Assembly: GCA_950022295.1 (NCBI GenBank)
Contig: OX465595.1
Location: forward strand, 430,150,270 to 430,214,269
Length of the DNA: 64,000 bases
Origin: Bromus sterilis
Taxonomy: Eukaryota > Streptophyta > Magnoliopsida > Poales > Poaceae
Direction: 5' to 3'
Part shown: one piece after another, positions 21,592 to 32,902 of the stretch
Numbering within the stretch: position 1 is the stretch's first letter
Layout of the letters: each line of letters begins with the position of its first letter
Translations under genes and position numbers: made by a program
The notes under the pieces: model-generated
What the model saw: only the letters and a program-made list of their open reading frames with translations
Told to the model about the DNA's origin: nothing
Database searches by the model: none

Positions 21592-24275
21592 TCATTGCAC
21601 CTTCACTTTGATGGACATTGTCCCCACCATAATGGTTTTGTATTTGTGGTGCACATGTAGTGGACAGTCCCATTCTCCAATCTTCACAGTCTCGATATTC
21701 TCTATAGAGTTAAGGCCATGCCTCTTGTCGATCTTCTTTGGAAAATAAACCGTGTGTTCTTTATCATCAACGTTGAAGGTGACCTTTCCTTTATTGCAAT
21801 CAATAATAGCACCTGCGGTGTTAAGAAAAGGTCTACCAAGAATAATGGACATGCTCCCATCCTCGGGCATGTCAAGCACAACAAAATCCGTAAGGATCAA
21901 ACAATTAGCAACTTCAATGGGTACATCCTCACAAATACCTATTGGGACAGCTGTTGATTTGTCAGCCATCTGAAGGGAGATATCTGTAGGGATTAGTTTC
22001 TCTAAACAAAGCCTTTTGTAAAGAGAGAAAGGCATAACACTCACTCCTGCACCAAGGTCACATAAAGCAGTTATGACGTAATTATTCTTTATGGAGCAAG
22101 GAATGGTGGGTATACCTGGATCACCGAGCTTTTTAGGAATCTTTCCACTGAAAGAGTAGTTAGCAAGCATAGTAGATATTGCCTCATTAGGAACTTTTCT
22201 TTTATTAGTAACAATATCTTTCATATATTTCGAATAGGGAGGTAACTTAATAGCATCAGTCAAAGGAATTTGAAGAAAAAGAGGCTTCATCCATTCACAA
22301 AATTTATTATAATGCTCTTCTTCTTTAGATTTGAGGGACTTACCTGGAAAGGGCATGGGTTTCTGTATCCATGGTTCTCTTTCCTTCCCATGTCTTCTTG
22401 CGATGAAGTCTTCTTTAGAGTACCTCTTGCGTTTATCGGGTGCTTCTTCTTCTCTTACCTTGGGTGGATCATCTTCCTCGGCGTCTTTTTCTTCAGACTC
22501 GGCACCGTCTTCTGTTTCAGCATCAGAGGTAGATATGTTGTTAGGATCAACAGTTGGCTTTTCACTTGTAATAGGATCATCGGGATTGTCAGCCTCCTTG
22601 TGTTTCTTCTTCTTCTTTTTCTTCTTTGGAGAGCTAACAGCCTCGTCTTCTTCTTGTACTTGAGAATCTTGCTCGATCCTCTTTGGGTGCCCTTCAGGAT
22701 AAGGTGGGTCCTGGGTGTGTGTTCCACCCCTTGCTTTAATTCCATAAGCTTGTATGTCTTGTTTGGCATTATTAGCAAGCAAATCTTTTTTTCACATTAG
22801 AAATTTGTTCAAGCTGAGTTTGAACCATATGAAAATGCTTAACAAGACATTTTACATCATTAATTGTTCTCTCTAGAACATCACATAAACTTTTGATAGC
22901 AAGAGAATGATCATGCAACTGACTTTGTAACTTCCTATTAAAATGGTCTTGCTTAACAATAAAATTATCAAGCTCATCTAAGCATTGGTCGGGAGGCTTA
23001 CCTCTAGGGATGTCACTTTCAGTAAAGTCTAATAGAGAGTGTACCTCTACCAAGGGAGGGTGAGTAGTAGGCTCACACAACTTCTCAATAGGTGGTAAAT
23101 TCTTCACGTCTTCGGCTTTAATACCTTTCTCCTTTATAGACTTCTTTGCTTCTTGCATATCTTCGGGGTTCAAAACAAGCATGCCCCTCTTTTTCGGTGG
23201 TAGAAGTGGTTCAGGGACGGACCAATCTTCATAGTTCTTGGAAATTTTGCACATTAGTTCTTCTGCATCGTCCGGTGTTCTTTCCCTGAAAACACAACTA
23301 GCACAACTATCCAGATAGGTTCTGGATTCATCGGTTAAACCAACGTAAAATATATCAAGCAGTTCATTCTTGGGGATCCCATGTCCCGGCATAACCTTAA
23401 GTAAATCACAAAAACTCCCCCCAAGCTTTAGGGAGGTGCTCATCCTGCAGTTGTTTAAAGTTATATATTCTTTGCAAAGCAGCATGTTGCAGATGAGCTG
23501 GGAAATATTTATCAACAAAGAATTTGACTAAGTCCTGAGGACTTTTAATGGAACCATAGGGTAGTGCATCGTACCATGATTTAGCGTCCTCCTTCAAAGA
23601 AAAAGGAAAAAGCTTGGCCACATAGAAGTTTCGTATCTTCTCATCAGTAGTGAATAGGTTGCTTAACTCAGCGAGTTTGGTCAAGTGTGCTATAGCATCA
23701 TCATTTTCTCTGCCATAAAAGGGGTCAGCCTCGACTGTAGATATAAGTGAAAGATCAACAGAGAAATCATAATCAGGATCAGTGATACATATAGGAGATG
23801 TGGCAAATTGAGGATCAGGAATAACTTTGTTCTTCATGGAGTGCTTTTTGAGCAGCTCCTTAACAGCTCCAGGGTTAGAGTCGACACACTCTCTGAGTTC
23901 CCTGCAAAAATCATCATCAAGAGTAACATAATCATCATCAAGGATTCTCCCCCTGAGTTCATCTAAGCTCGGATAACCAAAGGTTTTGCAGGTAGGAATA
24001 TAGGTAGTAGGGGTCTCGGTCTTGGATTTTGCTGCAGCCTTATCAGTCTGAGTTTCAATATGGCGACCAAGAAAAGTAGCATCATCAAGAGTAGTGGAAG
24101 CATCATCAAAAGTATCGGACATAGTAACAGACTCAATAGAAGCATCATGTAGTGGTGGTGAAGTAAACTTACTCATAACGGAAGGTGAATCAAGTGTAGA
24201 ACTAGTGTTCAGAACAGTACCTTTTCTTGTACGGGATGGTAAGATCGGAACCTTGGGGTCTCCTTTCTTACCCAT
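21592..24275 (-). pseudogene. Athila-type gag-protease, two frameshifts
   Basis: The start is taken at ATG 24273-24275 (MGKKGDPKVP); the open frame extends a little further but without an ATG. The gag core follows (FYVAKLFPFSLKEDAKSWYDALP ... FFVDKYFP, about 23500-23640). After the first break come a Lys/Pro-rich linker and a coiled helix (DHSLAIKSLCDVLERTINDVK). After the second break come a Lys-rich acidic linker, then the aspartic protease with ALCDLGAGVSVMP as active site and IILGRPFLNTAGA as the flap-end motif. Break one is an extra base in a G run (six C at 23417-23422 on the plus strand). Break two is an extra base in an A run (T run near 22787-22793). Gag forms the particle; the protease cuts it. 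Confidence 0.85.
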
Positions 24276-24332
24276 AGCGGATGATATGCAGCAGGCAGGA
24301 TACTTCAAGTAGACTTGTAAATATTGCTATGC

Positions 24333-24350
24333 TCCCAGGCAACGGCGCCA
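24333..24350 (-). other. A2 primer binding site (Asp-tRNA type)
   Basis: The complement is TGGCGCCGTTGCCTGGGA, one base off the M2 site and the usual Athila form. It lies 12 bases inside the LTR border at 24363. Confidence 0.85.
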
Positions 24351-24362
24351 GAAAACGATGCT

Positions 24363-24683
24363 TGATGCCCCACAGGCGTAAGGGATCGAGATAGTCTTCG
24401 CGGGTAAGTTAACCCAATTTATTGATTCGACACACGGGGAGCCAAAGAGTATTTATAAGCTTTGATAGTTGAGTTGTCAATTCAACCGCACCTGAAATAT
24501 ACTTGCTTGCAATAATAGATAAGTGGTAACAGTGATATGATAGTGATGATAGCAACAGCAAAAGTAAATAGCAAAAAGTAACAACTAATAACCAGCAGGA
24601 TTAAAAACACTGTAGGCTAGGGAGATGGATGGTCGGGCGCTGCATGGATGAGAGTAAACATATAATAGATTCTAAGATGGGGC
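24363..24683 (-). repeat. A2 5' LTR fragment (321 bp)
   Basis: It matches the start of the 3' LTR (16520-16840) up to TTCTAAGATGGGGC, where copia A begins. Confidence 0.85.
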
Positions 24684-26440
24684 TGTTGGATATATGCTCT
24701 AGAGGCAAATAATATATGATTATTCCAATATATCTAAGCAAGTTCATAACCAGTTTCATACCGTGCTAGAACTGCGTCAGTGAAACAATGATGCAGGTGT
24801 GGTATAGAAACCCCCAGAGTTCCTAGTTAGCCTCTACATCGATAACTAGTTCATGGTCAACATGATGGTCGTGGTTTCGCGATCATGGACAATTAAGTCT
24901 CTTGACTATGAGGTCACCTCACTGTTTAAGTGACGTGATGAACATTACCCAAAGTAAGCATTACAGCATGATCAAATCTTATGAAGGTTCAGTGTTGTAA
25001 TTACAAAACGTGGTAGACCGTTCCTTTGACCGTGAGTACGTGCATAATTACTATCTTCCCGGATGCTTTGACTTACATCCCACCACCTGACTGAAATATG
25101 CGGATCATAACGGTTGTATCTTAGGTATTCCGTGGAGATATGTTGAGGAGTATTGTTACAAGAGCGGGATTTGTCAATCCATATAATGGATAGATACTAT
25201 GGGCCCACTCGGTGAGATTCCATCCATAAAGCTGCAGCGTGTGACTAGGTCACGGGGATGAATATCACGGGAACGAGTGAATGAGGATTAGTTCGGAACG
25301 AGGTTGAACCAGACATAGGATGTCATTGATCGAATCTCGGAACAATCCAGTATCGCTGACAAAGGGAATGCTATACAACGAAAGGTCCAATCGGTGTTTG
25401 ATATCCGGAATGCACAGGGGTCATTATGGGCATCCAGGTCCCGCTGATGATCATTGACCGTAGCCTCATCTCGGCCATGAGTGGAGTGTTCTCGGACCGT
25501 AGGGTAACACACTTAAGGGCTCGATGAAATCGGAGACCTTTTCGGAACCATCGGAGTAACCAGAGAATAAAGGAAACAATATCGGAGAAGTACCTTGTTG
25601 AACCGAAACAAGTTCGGAGTGAACCGGAAGGTGTTCCGGAGCACCGGGAGATGGAATATTATGTTTTAGTTATTAATTAATTGAATTAATAATTAAAATC
25701 ATTTTATTTCTAATTAATATGTGCAATGGTCCTTAGTGGAGAAAAAGGCCTTTTATTGCTAAGGGGAAATAAAAGGGAAAAAGAAAAAGGAAAGAAGGGG
25801 GAGGCGCCATGGGCCCTAGGGCCCATGAGGGGTTCGCCCCCTCCCCCCCTTGGCCGGCCACCCCCCTTAGCAAAGGGACTTTAGTCCCACATTTCTAAGG
25901 GAGAGGGGTTGACTCCCTCCCCTCTGCCTATATATAGATGGGCAGGGTGCACATATTTAACACACAGAAATTCGTGAGAAATTAAATATTACTCCGAATT
26001 GAGATCGGTTTTCTCCGGTCTTCTCCCCTCCCTTGTCTCTTTCACGGTGGGCTCCCTAGTGTGAGCCTATAGTGGAATTGAGGCTTCTCTGCTAGAATCG
26101 GAGGTCGTCGTGCTGCCGAAGCTCCGTCCGGAGGTCTGCTTCCGCCACCTTCGCTGGATCGGAGAACGGAGGTCGTCATCGATTCTCGTACGTGTGCGAG
26201 TACTACGAGGTGCTGCACGTGTGGCACTACACCCATCCGGGTGCTCAACACAGCCAGGGGGCTGTGAAACTTGATCAGCTACATCAACCACGTTTGCGGG
26301 AACGTTTCCCGCGCAACAGACTACACCCCGAGGTATGTTATTTCCGCACTACTTTCCGTTACGGTAATACGGCTAGCTAGATCTTGGGTTATGGGAACGC
26401 TAGTTAGAAAATTTTGTGTTTTCTGCTGCGAACTCCAACA
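24684..26440 (+). repeat. Copia A 5' LTR (1757 bp)
   Basis: It starts TGTTGGATATATGC and ends GAACTCCAACA, next to a primer site. The part that can be compared with 62489-63679 differs by roughly 2% by eye. Frames such as 25288-25512 occur in both LTRs and are LTR sequence, not genes. Confidence 0.9.
25929..25936 (+). promoter_or_regulatory. TATA box of the copia A LTR
   Basis: TATATATA in a pyrimidine-rich setting about 500 bp before the LTR end, the usual place for a Copia LTR promoter. Confidence 0.6.
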
Positions 26441-26962
26441 GTGGTATCAGAGATAGGTCTATGCTTAGTATTATTGTACGGATAGAACACATCGGGGATG
26501 TGGGCGTTGATTGTATGATTGTTACCCTCCCACGTGTACTTGTTCACATCTGCGGCATTGTTTGATGAAGCGGCCCCCGACCGACCTTACGCGTACGCTT
26601 ACGCGAGACTGGTTCCACGCTTGACATGCGGCTTGTACCGTATAAAGTGGCTGGGGGGTGTCTGTCTCTCTACTTTAGCGGATGTGGCATTTGCAACGGA
26701 GGGCCCAGTGCGGGGTGTAATAGAGACAATCGTATGGTTGACGTTGTGGTTGACTCGTAGGTTAAAACCTGTTTAACTATGAAAGCCCTAGCAGCCACGT
26801 AAAACTTGCAATATACAACTAGACCGTCTAAACCTTGTATTGCTAAGTGGGGGCTATCGTTTGTTTGATTGTGATGTAGTGATAGCTTTGCTATGTGTTA
26901 CTAGTAAGTAGTAATCGCCATCATAAAACAAACTAAAATGGACACTGTAGACTTAGTGTTGC
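26441..26962 (+). other. Copia A leader, first part, with primer binding site
   Basis: TGGTATCAGAG at 26442-26452 pairs with initiator Met-tRNA. The leader then shares block after block with copia B (31941-32320) and, reversed, copia C: GTACGGATAGAACACAT, GTTACCCTCCCACGTGTACT, TTTGATGAAGCGGCCCC, ACGCGAGACTGGTTCCACGC, AAAGTGGCTGGGGG. No gene. It is cut at 26962 by the Tat element. Confidence 0.8.
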
Positions 26963-27975
26963 TGTCGTCAATATGTGACGTCAGATGCCATGGGATGGCT
27001 AAAGTGAGGGGAAGACGCAAGGGAGAGAATGTCGATGGTGCCGGAATCGGGTTGAGTACAAGCACGGTGAAGGACACCACGATGTACCCAGGTTCGGGGC
27101 TCTCCGGAGAGATAACACCCCTACTCCTGCTTATCTCTTATATATCAATGCTCTGGCTACAGTAACTGCTTCTCTATCTTCTCAGGGGAAGGTGAGCGCC
27201 GCCGCCGTGGGCAAGGCTCTCTCCTTCTTCCCTGAGGAGTAACTGCTAGCAGTGAATGAACTGAGGGGAAGGTGAGTAATGGTGTTCTAGAGCGGGTCGT
27301 CCCTCACGCAGGAGGGGTACCCTGGCTCTTATAGTGTGAGCCCAGGGTGCTTCGGTAACTTCACTGCCGAATGGGCCCAGCTGCCATCCTCTAATCGGCC
27401 TGGGCCCACCGACTGCTCCTTCTCCGGGTGATCCGGATCCTACGAGCGGCGGCCCATGCTATAGACCCATAGGGCATAGGGATGAACAGTGGAGCTAGGA
27501 GGTGTCGTCTTGTCGCCCTGTCCGCAGAATCGGCGGAGAGATCGACACCGTATCTCCACCAGATCTTCGACATGACTTGGCCTTCCTGCCACCCAGATAT
27601 CTCGGGATATGGCATTTATGACCTCGTAATCATACCCCCGACTGGCGTCGGGGTCGACTTCCTTCAAGGGGAGTAGGTTGTTCCGATTGCGCCTGGGCCG
27701 ACTGTTAGTTCTTGTCAAGGTCGATTGCTCTGGGCAATCGGCCTTCCAAGTACCTATCTCGGCCCAGCTGCGGACCAACCGGACAATCATCTTGGTGAAG
27801 GAAGGGTGGACCGATTGCGCCTGGACCGACTGCTGGCATTCGGTACGGCTGATTGCCTTGGAACAATCGGCCGTACACCGCCCAGCTCGGCCCAGCTGCA
27901 TCCCAATCGGTCCATCCTTGTCTTGAAAGGTTGCTTCCGCTTGGGTTAGCCTACCCGGGTACCAATCCCCCGACA
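26963..27975 (-). repeat. Tat element 3' LTR (1013 bp)
   Basis: On the plus strand it runs from TGTCGTCAATATG to CAATCCCCCGACA. It is the same length as the partner at 48914-49926. Confidence 0.92.
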
Positions 27976-28428
27976 GTAGCCCCTAAAGCTGTAAAGGTCC
28001 CACGGTCACTTGACCGCGGGGCCTTTGCAGTTTTTAATCTTTCTTCGATATCTTCCGACTGCTATGGCCTCATCACGTGCTTCATTCCGAGTTCGTCGAC
28101 CGACTCGGAGATCACACTCGGCTGGCCGAATTTTCGTCCGATTGGATTTGGTTCGCTTCCAATTCGTGTCTTCACTTTTTCAAGAATGACATCTTTCGCC
28201 GATTACATTCCAACGGTTATCTCCGATTCTTCCGGGATGCGGTCAATGAGCCGGGACCCATGACCCACGCGCGACTTGACATAACTGCAGGTCTGGACCC
28301 CCACGTCGCACGCCTCGCCTCCCGCGCCAGGATTCTTTGCGCTGGTTTGCCGGTTGCCCTTCCTATGCCCTAGGCCACACCGAGCCACACAGCCGCGGAT
28401 GCATCCCACTCCCCTCCCCCGCCGCCCA

Positions 28429-28434
28429 TATAAG
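28429..28434 (+). promoter_or_regulatory. TATA box for the Tat antisense gene
   Basis: TATAAG lies in a C-rich stretch 235 bp before the ATG of the antisense gene, inside the element and just inside its 3' LTR. CT-rich leader sequence follows. This fits a separate promoter reading away from the LTR. Confidence 0.5.
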
Positions 28435-28668
28435 CCACAGGGGAGGGCCTTCGCCTCTTCCTTCTCCTGAACGCCATCTTCAACCTCCAGCTTTCGCTCC
28501 TCTGCGCCATTGATCCGTGCGAAGCTCTCTGCCGCTCCTACGACCACGGACCTCTGCGTCTTGGATCTGCTCCGGTCACGGACCCGTGCACTCCGCCGCC
28601 TCCGCGGTAACTCCTCGTCGCTACTCTCGCGCTCCTCGTCCCTTTTCTTCTCTCCGCCCGTGAACGCC

Positions 28669-29604
28669 ATGGCGCCCCGACGAGACGTCTCACAGGCGAG
28701 CCGCGGGTGCTGGAAAGGCTCTCAGGCCACCGCCGGCGCCGTCCAGTCCCTAATTCGCGCCCGGAAGATGCCCGCGGAGATCGAATGGCGCATTCCCGGT
28801 GCCGAGGTCGTGCCCAACACGCGTGTTGGCGAGAGGGTTGTATTCCTCGCTCACTTCGAGCGTGGATTCGGCCTTCCCGCCAGCACCTTCTTCCGCGGGT
28901 TCCTCGACTTCCACCGATTGCAACCACACCACCTCGCCGCCAACTTCATCATGATTCTTTCCGGTTTCGTGACACTCTGCGAAGGGTATCTCGGCTGCCG
29001 TCCAAGCATCGCTCTCTGGAAGCGATTCTTCAATCTCCGAGCTCACAACGCTCGGACGGGAGCTGTGGTGCCATCCACCATTGAAGGCGGCGAACCGACG
29101 TACCCGACTGACATGACCGACTGCGGCAGTTGCCTTGTCGCAGCCGGCAAGCCGAGGTACAAGAGTCCCGAGATCGTCCAATCGTGCAAGAATTGGCAGA
29201 CCTCATTTTTCTACGTCAAGTCACCTGACCAGGGGCCCGATCTCCTGAATCTGCCCGAGTTCTCCCTCGCCCGACCGACTGAAAAGCATCAGTGGTCGCT
29301 GAAGCATGGCGTCGGAGATTGCGATGTCGATGCCCAGGTCGCCAGGGTCGCCCAGCTAGAGCAAGAAGGACTTCTCCCGACAGATCTGGTAGCCGCTTGG
29401 CTTCAAGCTCGGATTCTCCCTCTGCAGCGCCGAGTGCACCGCCTCTGCGATATGTCGGGTCCTCGAGACCCCACTCGGCTCTGCACGTGGCAGGTGAAGA
29501 AGGAAGATATCTGCGCCAGGGTGAGGGCTATTACATCTAGCCCTTTGCCCGACCCCTTCCGCTTCGGGCTTGACTGCCTCACTCGCCAGCAGAAACCGCC
29601 TGTG
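28669..29604 (+). CDS. Tat antisense gene, exon 1 ('putative gypsy type transposon' domain)
   Basis: The start is ATG 28669-28671 (MAPRRDVSQAS), in a good context (GCCATGGCG). The frame runs 312 codons to a GTATGC donor at 29605. The exon holds the conserved core of the family Pfam calls 'putative gypsy type transposon' (PF04195): VVFLAHFERGFGLPASTF, the FFRGFLDFHRLQPHHLAANF block, FVTLCEGYLG, then WKRFFNLRAH and SFFYVKSP. The name is historical; no transposase activity is known. The gene lies on the strand opposite gag-pol. The following exons are at 29679, 38763, 39969, 40173 and 40703. Intron 1 (29605-29678) ends CTTTCCAG, and the phase is 0. Confidence 0.75.
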
Positions 29605-29678
29605 GTATGCTCCGATTGCTCTCTTCTTCCGATTGCTTTTTCTCTCAGCTTCTCTGATTACTTTTATCTTCTTTCCAG

Positions 29679-30218
29679 CATTTTATTCAGTCCGACTTGA
29701 TGGAAGACGGACAGGAGGCTGGCGTGTATGCCCCCGACCACGCGGAGGATGACCCCGCCGACTTTGAGTATAACGGCGAGGTTCCTTCCGCCGAGTCCAG
29801 TGACGATGATGATGATGATGACGAGTCTTCCGGAGAATCCTCCGACTCCATGGATGCCGTCGATGCCGATGCCAAAGCCGCCGACCCTCCGAGGACCGAC
29901 ACCCATCCGCCAGCTCAAGGGGGTACGCCTGACCCTTCCCTTGAGCAATTTTTGGCCGAATGGAGTGATGACGATAGTGTCTCAAAGGCTGATGGTTCTA
30001 ATGCAGCTCCTCGTGCCAAACCTCTGAAGGTTCCGGCTAGGCACACCTCGACCACCAGCTCCTCCGCTGGTACTGCTCCCAGCAAGGTTGCTAAGGCCAT
30101 GCCGACAGCCAGCAAAGGCAAACAGCCCCAGGAGACGACCACCCGGAGGCCGACTGCCCAGGCGCCGCTGAACATCGCCCCGCTGAGATGCCGGATGCCC
30201 TCTGGCGCACCAAGAACA
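29679..30218 (+). CDS. Tat antisense gene, exon 2, split by copia B
   Basis: It opens HFIQSDLMEDG and has an acidic run of seven Asp coded by GATGATGATG repeats (about 29806-29825), Ser/Glu-rich stretches, then a basic Ala/Pro/Thr-rich part. Copia B interrupts it at 30218. After the copia, 38684-38688 (GTCGG) finish the exon before a GTATGC donor at 38689. Counting the duplicated GAACA once, the exon is 545 bases, and its phase fits exon 3 exactly. The composition suggests a disordered linker. Confidence 0.7.
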
Positions 30219-31931
30219 TGTTGGATATGTGCCCTAGAGACAAATTAATAAAGATATTTGTCACATATCCGTTTTGTTCATAATACGTTTTATACTGTGC
30301 TATAACTGTATTACTTGGAAATACTAATACAGGTGTAGTATAAAACATGGTCCGTAGTTTAACTCGGGTAAACTATCTCATTGGGCAATTGATTGATCAA
30401 GCTTTCCTGATCATGGCGACACTTAAGTCCATTGACAATGAGGTCATATCATTAGGGGAATGATGTGATGGACAGACACCCACCTAAAGTAATGCAATGT
30501 GATCGAGTCACATAGTTCAGCGTTGCTATGACTTTGTAACGTATGCCTTAGTCCTTAGACCGTAATGATCATACGTAATCACGATCTATGAGGAGACTTT
30601 GATTTGTATCCCACCGCCTGACTGAAATATGCTGGCTATAACGGAGCACTTTGGGTATTCCGAAATAGATGGTTGATGAGTATGTTAATAGATCAAAGCG
30701 GGATTTGTCAGTCCTTATGACAGGACAGGTACTCTGGGCCCACTCGGTGATATTGCATCAACCCTTGCAAGGACGTGACTAGGTCACAAGAGATGCAATG
30801 ATCATGGACGAGAGAAGTTGTTTGTCGTGAACGAGATGTGAACACGGTATGTGGGATACCGACGATCGAACCTCGGACAAACAAAGTACCGCAGAACAAA
30901 GGGATTACGTCGTATCGTTAACGGTTTCCAAAAGCGATCGAAGCTCATTCGATGGAAGCGCAGGGGCTGTCAAGGATTGTAACCAGGTCCAACTGACTAG
31001 TCATTGGTCAATGAGAAGAGTCTCGACCATGTCTGTTGTTTCCCGGACCGTTAGGGTGTTACACTTAAGGGCAATCGATGCATAGGACAGTTACGGGATC
31101 AATCAGTGAAATAGGAGAAATCACCGGAATAGTTCCGGAGGAGGACGGAATGGTTTCCGGACATTTTGAATAGTTCAAAATAAAGTTTAATTGTTTTAAT
31201 AATGTTTTTATTATTTAATTATCTGAATTAAATATTTAAAACTTATTAAATAATTAAAATAATGGAAAAAAGGCTATATGGGCCTTAGAGGCCCATTAGG
31301 GGAGGAGGGGGTTCCCCCCCTTGGGCTTGGCGCCAAGGGGTGGGACCCAACCCCCCCTTGGCCGGCGCACCCCTCCCCCCTTGGGGGTTTAGTCCCACAT
31401 GGGGGAGGGAAGCGGGATCACACCCCCCCTTGGCCTTTATATAGAGGGGTAGACCCCCCTTTTTCCACACAACAATTGATCTCCTTCTTCTTCCTTCTCC
31501 ATTTCCGGAAGTGGACTCCCCTTGTTTGGAGTCTGCACCAGGATTGGAGTTCTCCACCATAAGGCAGGCCATCGCTTTGCCGGAGTCGGGATCCGTAGCC
31601 GTCTTCTTTCCGCTGCTCGCCTGGTTCGGAGCCCGGGAGGAACATCGATTGTGCCGTACGTGTATAATCCCTTCGAGGCATTACACCTGTGGTGCTGCTT
31701 CGTCGCTGGAGGTTTACCGGGAGTCATCCTCACCGGTGGTGGTCTTCTACACGACAGGGAGGTCGTAGTTCTGAGTCTACGCCAACCACTTTCGTAAGAA
31801 CGTTTCCCTCTTTCGGTCTTCAAAGGTATGAACACCGATTCCCTCCGTTACTTTACATCGCCATAGCATAGATCTTGGGTTCAGGTACCGTAGGTGTGAA
31901 AAATTTGTGTTTTCTGCCCCGTATCCCAACA
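30219..31931 (+). repeat. Copia B 5' LTR (1713 bp)
   Basis: From TGTTGGATATGTGCCC to CCCGTATCCCAACA. Frames on both strands between 31278 and 31871 recur in the 3' LTR and, reversed, in the copia C LTRs; they are LTR sequence, not genes. Confidence 0.93.
31438..31443 (+). promoter_or_regulatory. TATA box of the copia B LTR
   Basis: TATATA after a long C/G-rich stretch. The same place in copia C reads TATATA on the other strand (61203-61208). Confidence 0.65.
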
Positions 31932-32902
31932 GTGGTATCATAAGCTAGCTATGCGTAGATGTATTGTACGGATAGAACACATCTAGGATGTGGGCATCGA
32001 ATCTTCATTCGTTACCCTCCCACGTGTACTCATTCAGCATTGCGGCAATGTTTGATGAAGCGGCCCCCAACCGACCTTACGCGTTTACGCGAGACTGGTT
32101 CCACGCTTGACATATGGCTTGTACCATATAAAGTGGCTGGGGGGGTGTCTGTCTCTCTGCATTAGCGATGCGAAGATGTTTGCAACGGAGGGCCCTGACA
32201 GGGGTGTAATAGAGACGGATCGGAGACGGTGTTGTGGCTTGTTTTTCGCAGGATAGAAATCGGTTCTCTCTCTCGAAACCCCTAGCAGCCACGTAAAACT
32301 TGCACAAGCTAAAGTAGAAAGATGTTCTAACTTTGCTTTGCATGAAGGGGGATCATAGGTTGTATGATTTAAAGTTTTACTTCCTGTTTTATGCTAGTAT
32401 GCTAGATATATCGACGGTAGCACGAAACAGGACCATCTCTCACAATACCAACATTGTGTTCTCCCTTTTGATGGGCACCACCTGGAAGGTTCTCCCATAT
32501 GGCTTGATGCTCCGTACATACCAGAGTTGTCCTACATATTCAACGGAGTTCGCATGAGGTTGGGTTCGGCGAGCCTGGCATATGCAGATATGGCCTTGCT
32601 GAACAGCTAACATCAAGGTTCGTTTGGCAGGCTTGACGTATGTAGATGTGGGCCTGGAACACAGAAGACCGAAAGGTCGAGCACGAGTCACATGCCTGAT
32701 GTGATTGGCTTAGAGGCCTACCTGGTTCGCATACTGGGCCGTACATATCGGGGGAGGTATGGGGGCTGGGATTGTGTAATCACTTAGTTAAATTGAGAGG
32801 TGTTTATCTAAGTGGGAGCTTTCTAGAATTTTAAGATTAAATTGAAACTCCACATTATGAACAAAAGTCTAAATATGTATCGTTGTGAATCCAACCTTGT
32901 AG
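31932..32902 (+). other. Copia B leader with primer binding site
   Basis: TGGTATCA at 31933-31940 is the Met-tRNA primer site, with only eight matching bases. The 970 bp up to the gag ATG carry no gene, but they share a chain of conserved blocks with the leaders of copia A and C. A second set of shared blocks lies at 32460-32720 (CTGGAAGGTTCTCCCATATG, TTGATGCTCCGTACATACC). Confidence 0.8.

Larger units (their letters stand above)
16520..24683 (-). mobile_element. Athila-like Gypsy element A2, non-autonomous
   Basis: A minus-strand element in the order 5' LTR fragment (24363-24683), Asp-tRNA primer site, gag-protease, LTR-like block, ORF-1-like gene, hairpin and internal purine tract, 3' untranslated region, purine tract, 3' LTR (16520-17907). 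Reverse transcriptase, RNase H and integrase are absent and the gap between protease and the next gene is only 0.6 kb. It therefore depended on another Athila element to move. Its 5' LTR is cut after 321 bp by copia A; the rest lies beyond the window. Confidence 0.85.

Noticed and set aside
25288..25512. A 74-codon frame with a near copy at 63093-63317
   Set aside because: Both lie at the same place in the two copia A LTRs; no independent support for a gene.
29806..29825. GATGATGATG microsatellite
   Set aside because: It codes for an Asp run inside exon 2 and needs no separate explanation.
31278..31871. Frames of 60-132 codons on both strands, repeated at 38025-38618, 54208-54823 and 60776-61406
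   Set aside because: They recur because these are the four LTRs of the copia B/C family; the frames shift between copies and contain promoter sequence.
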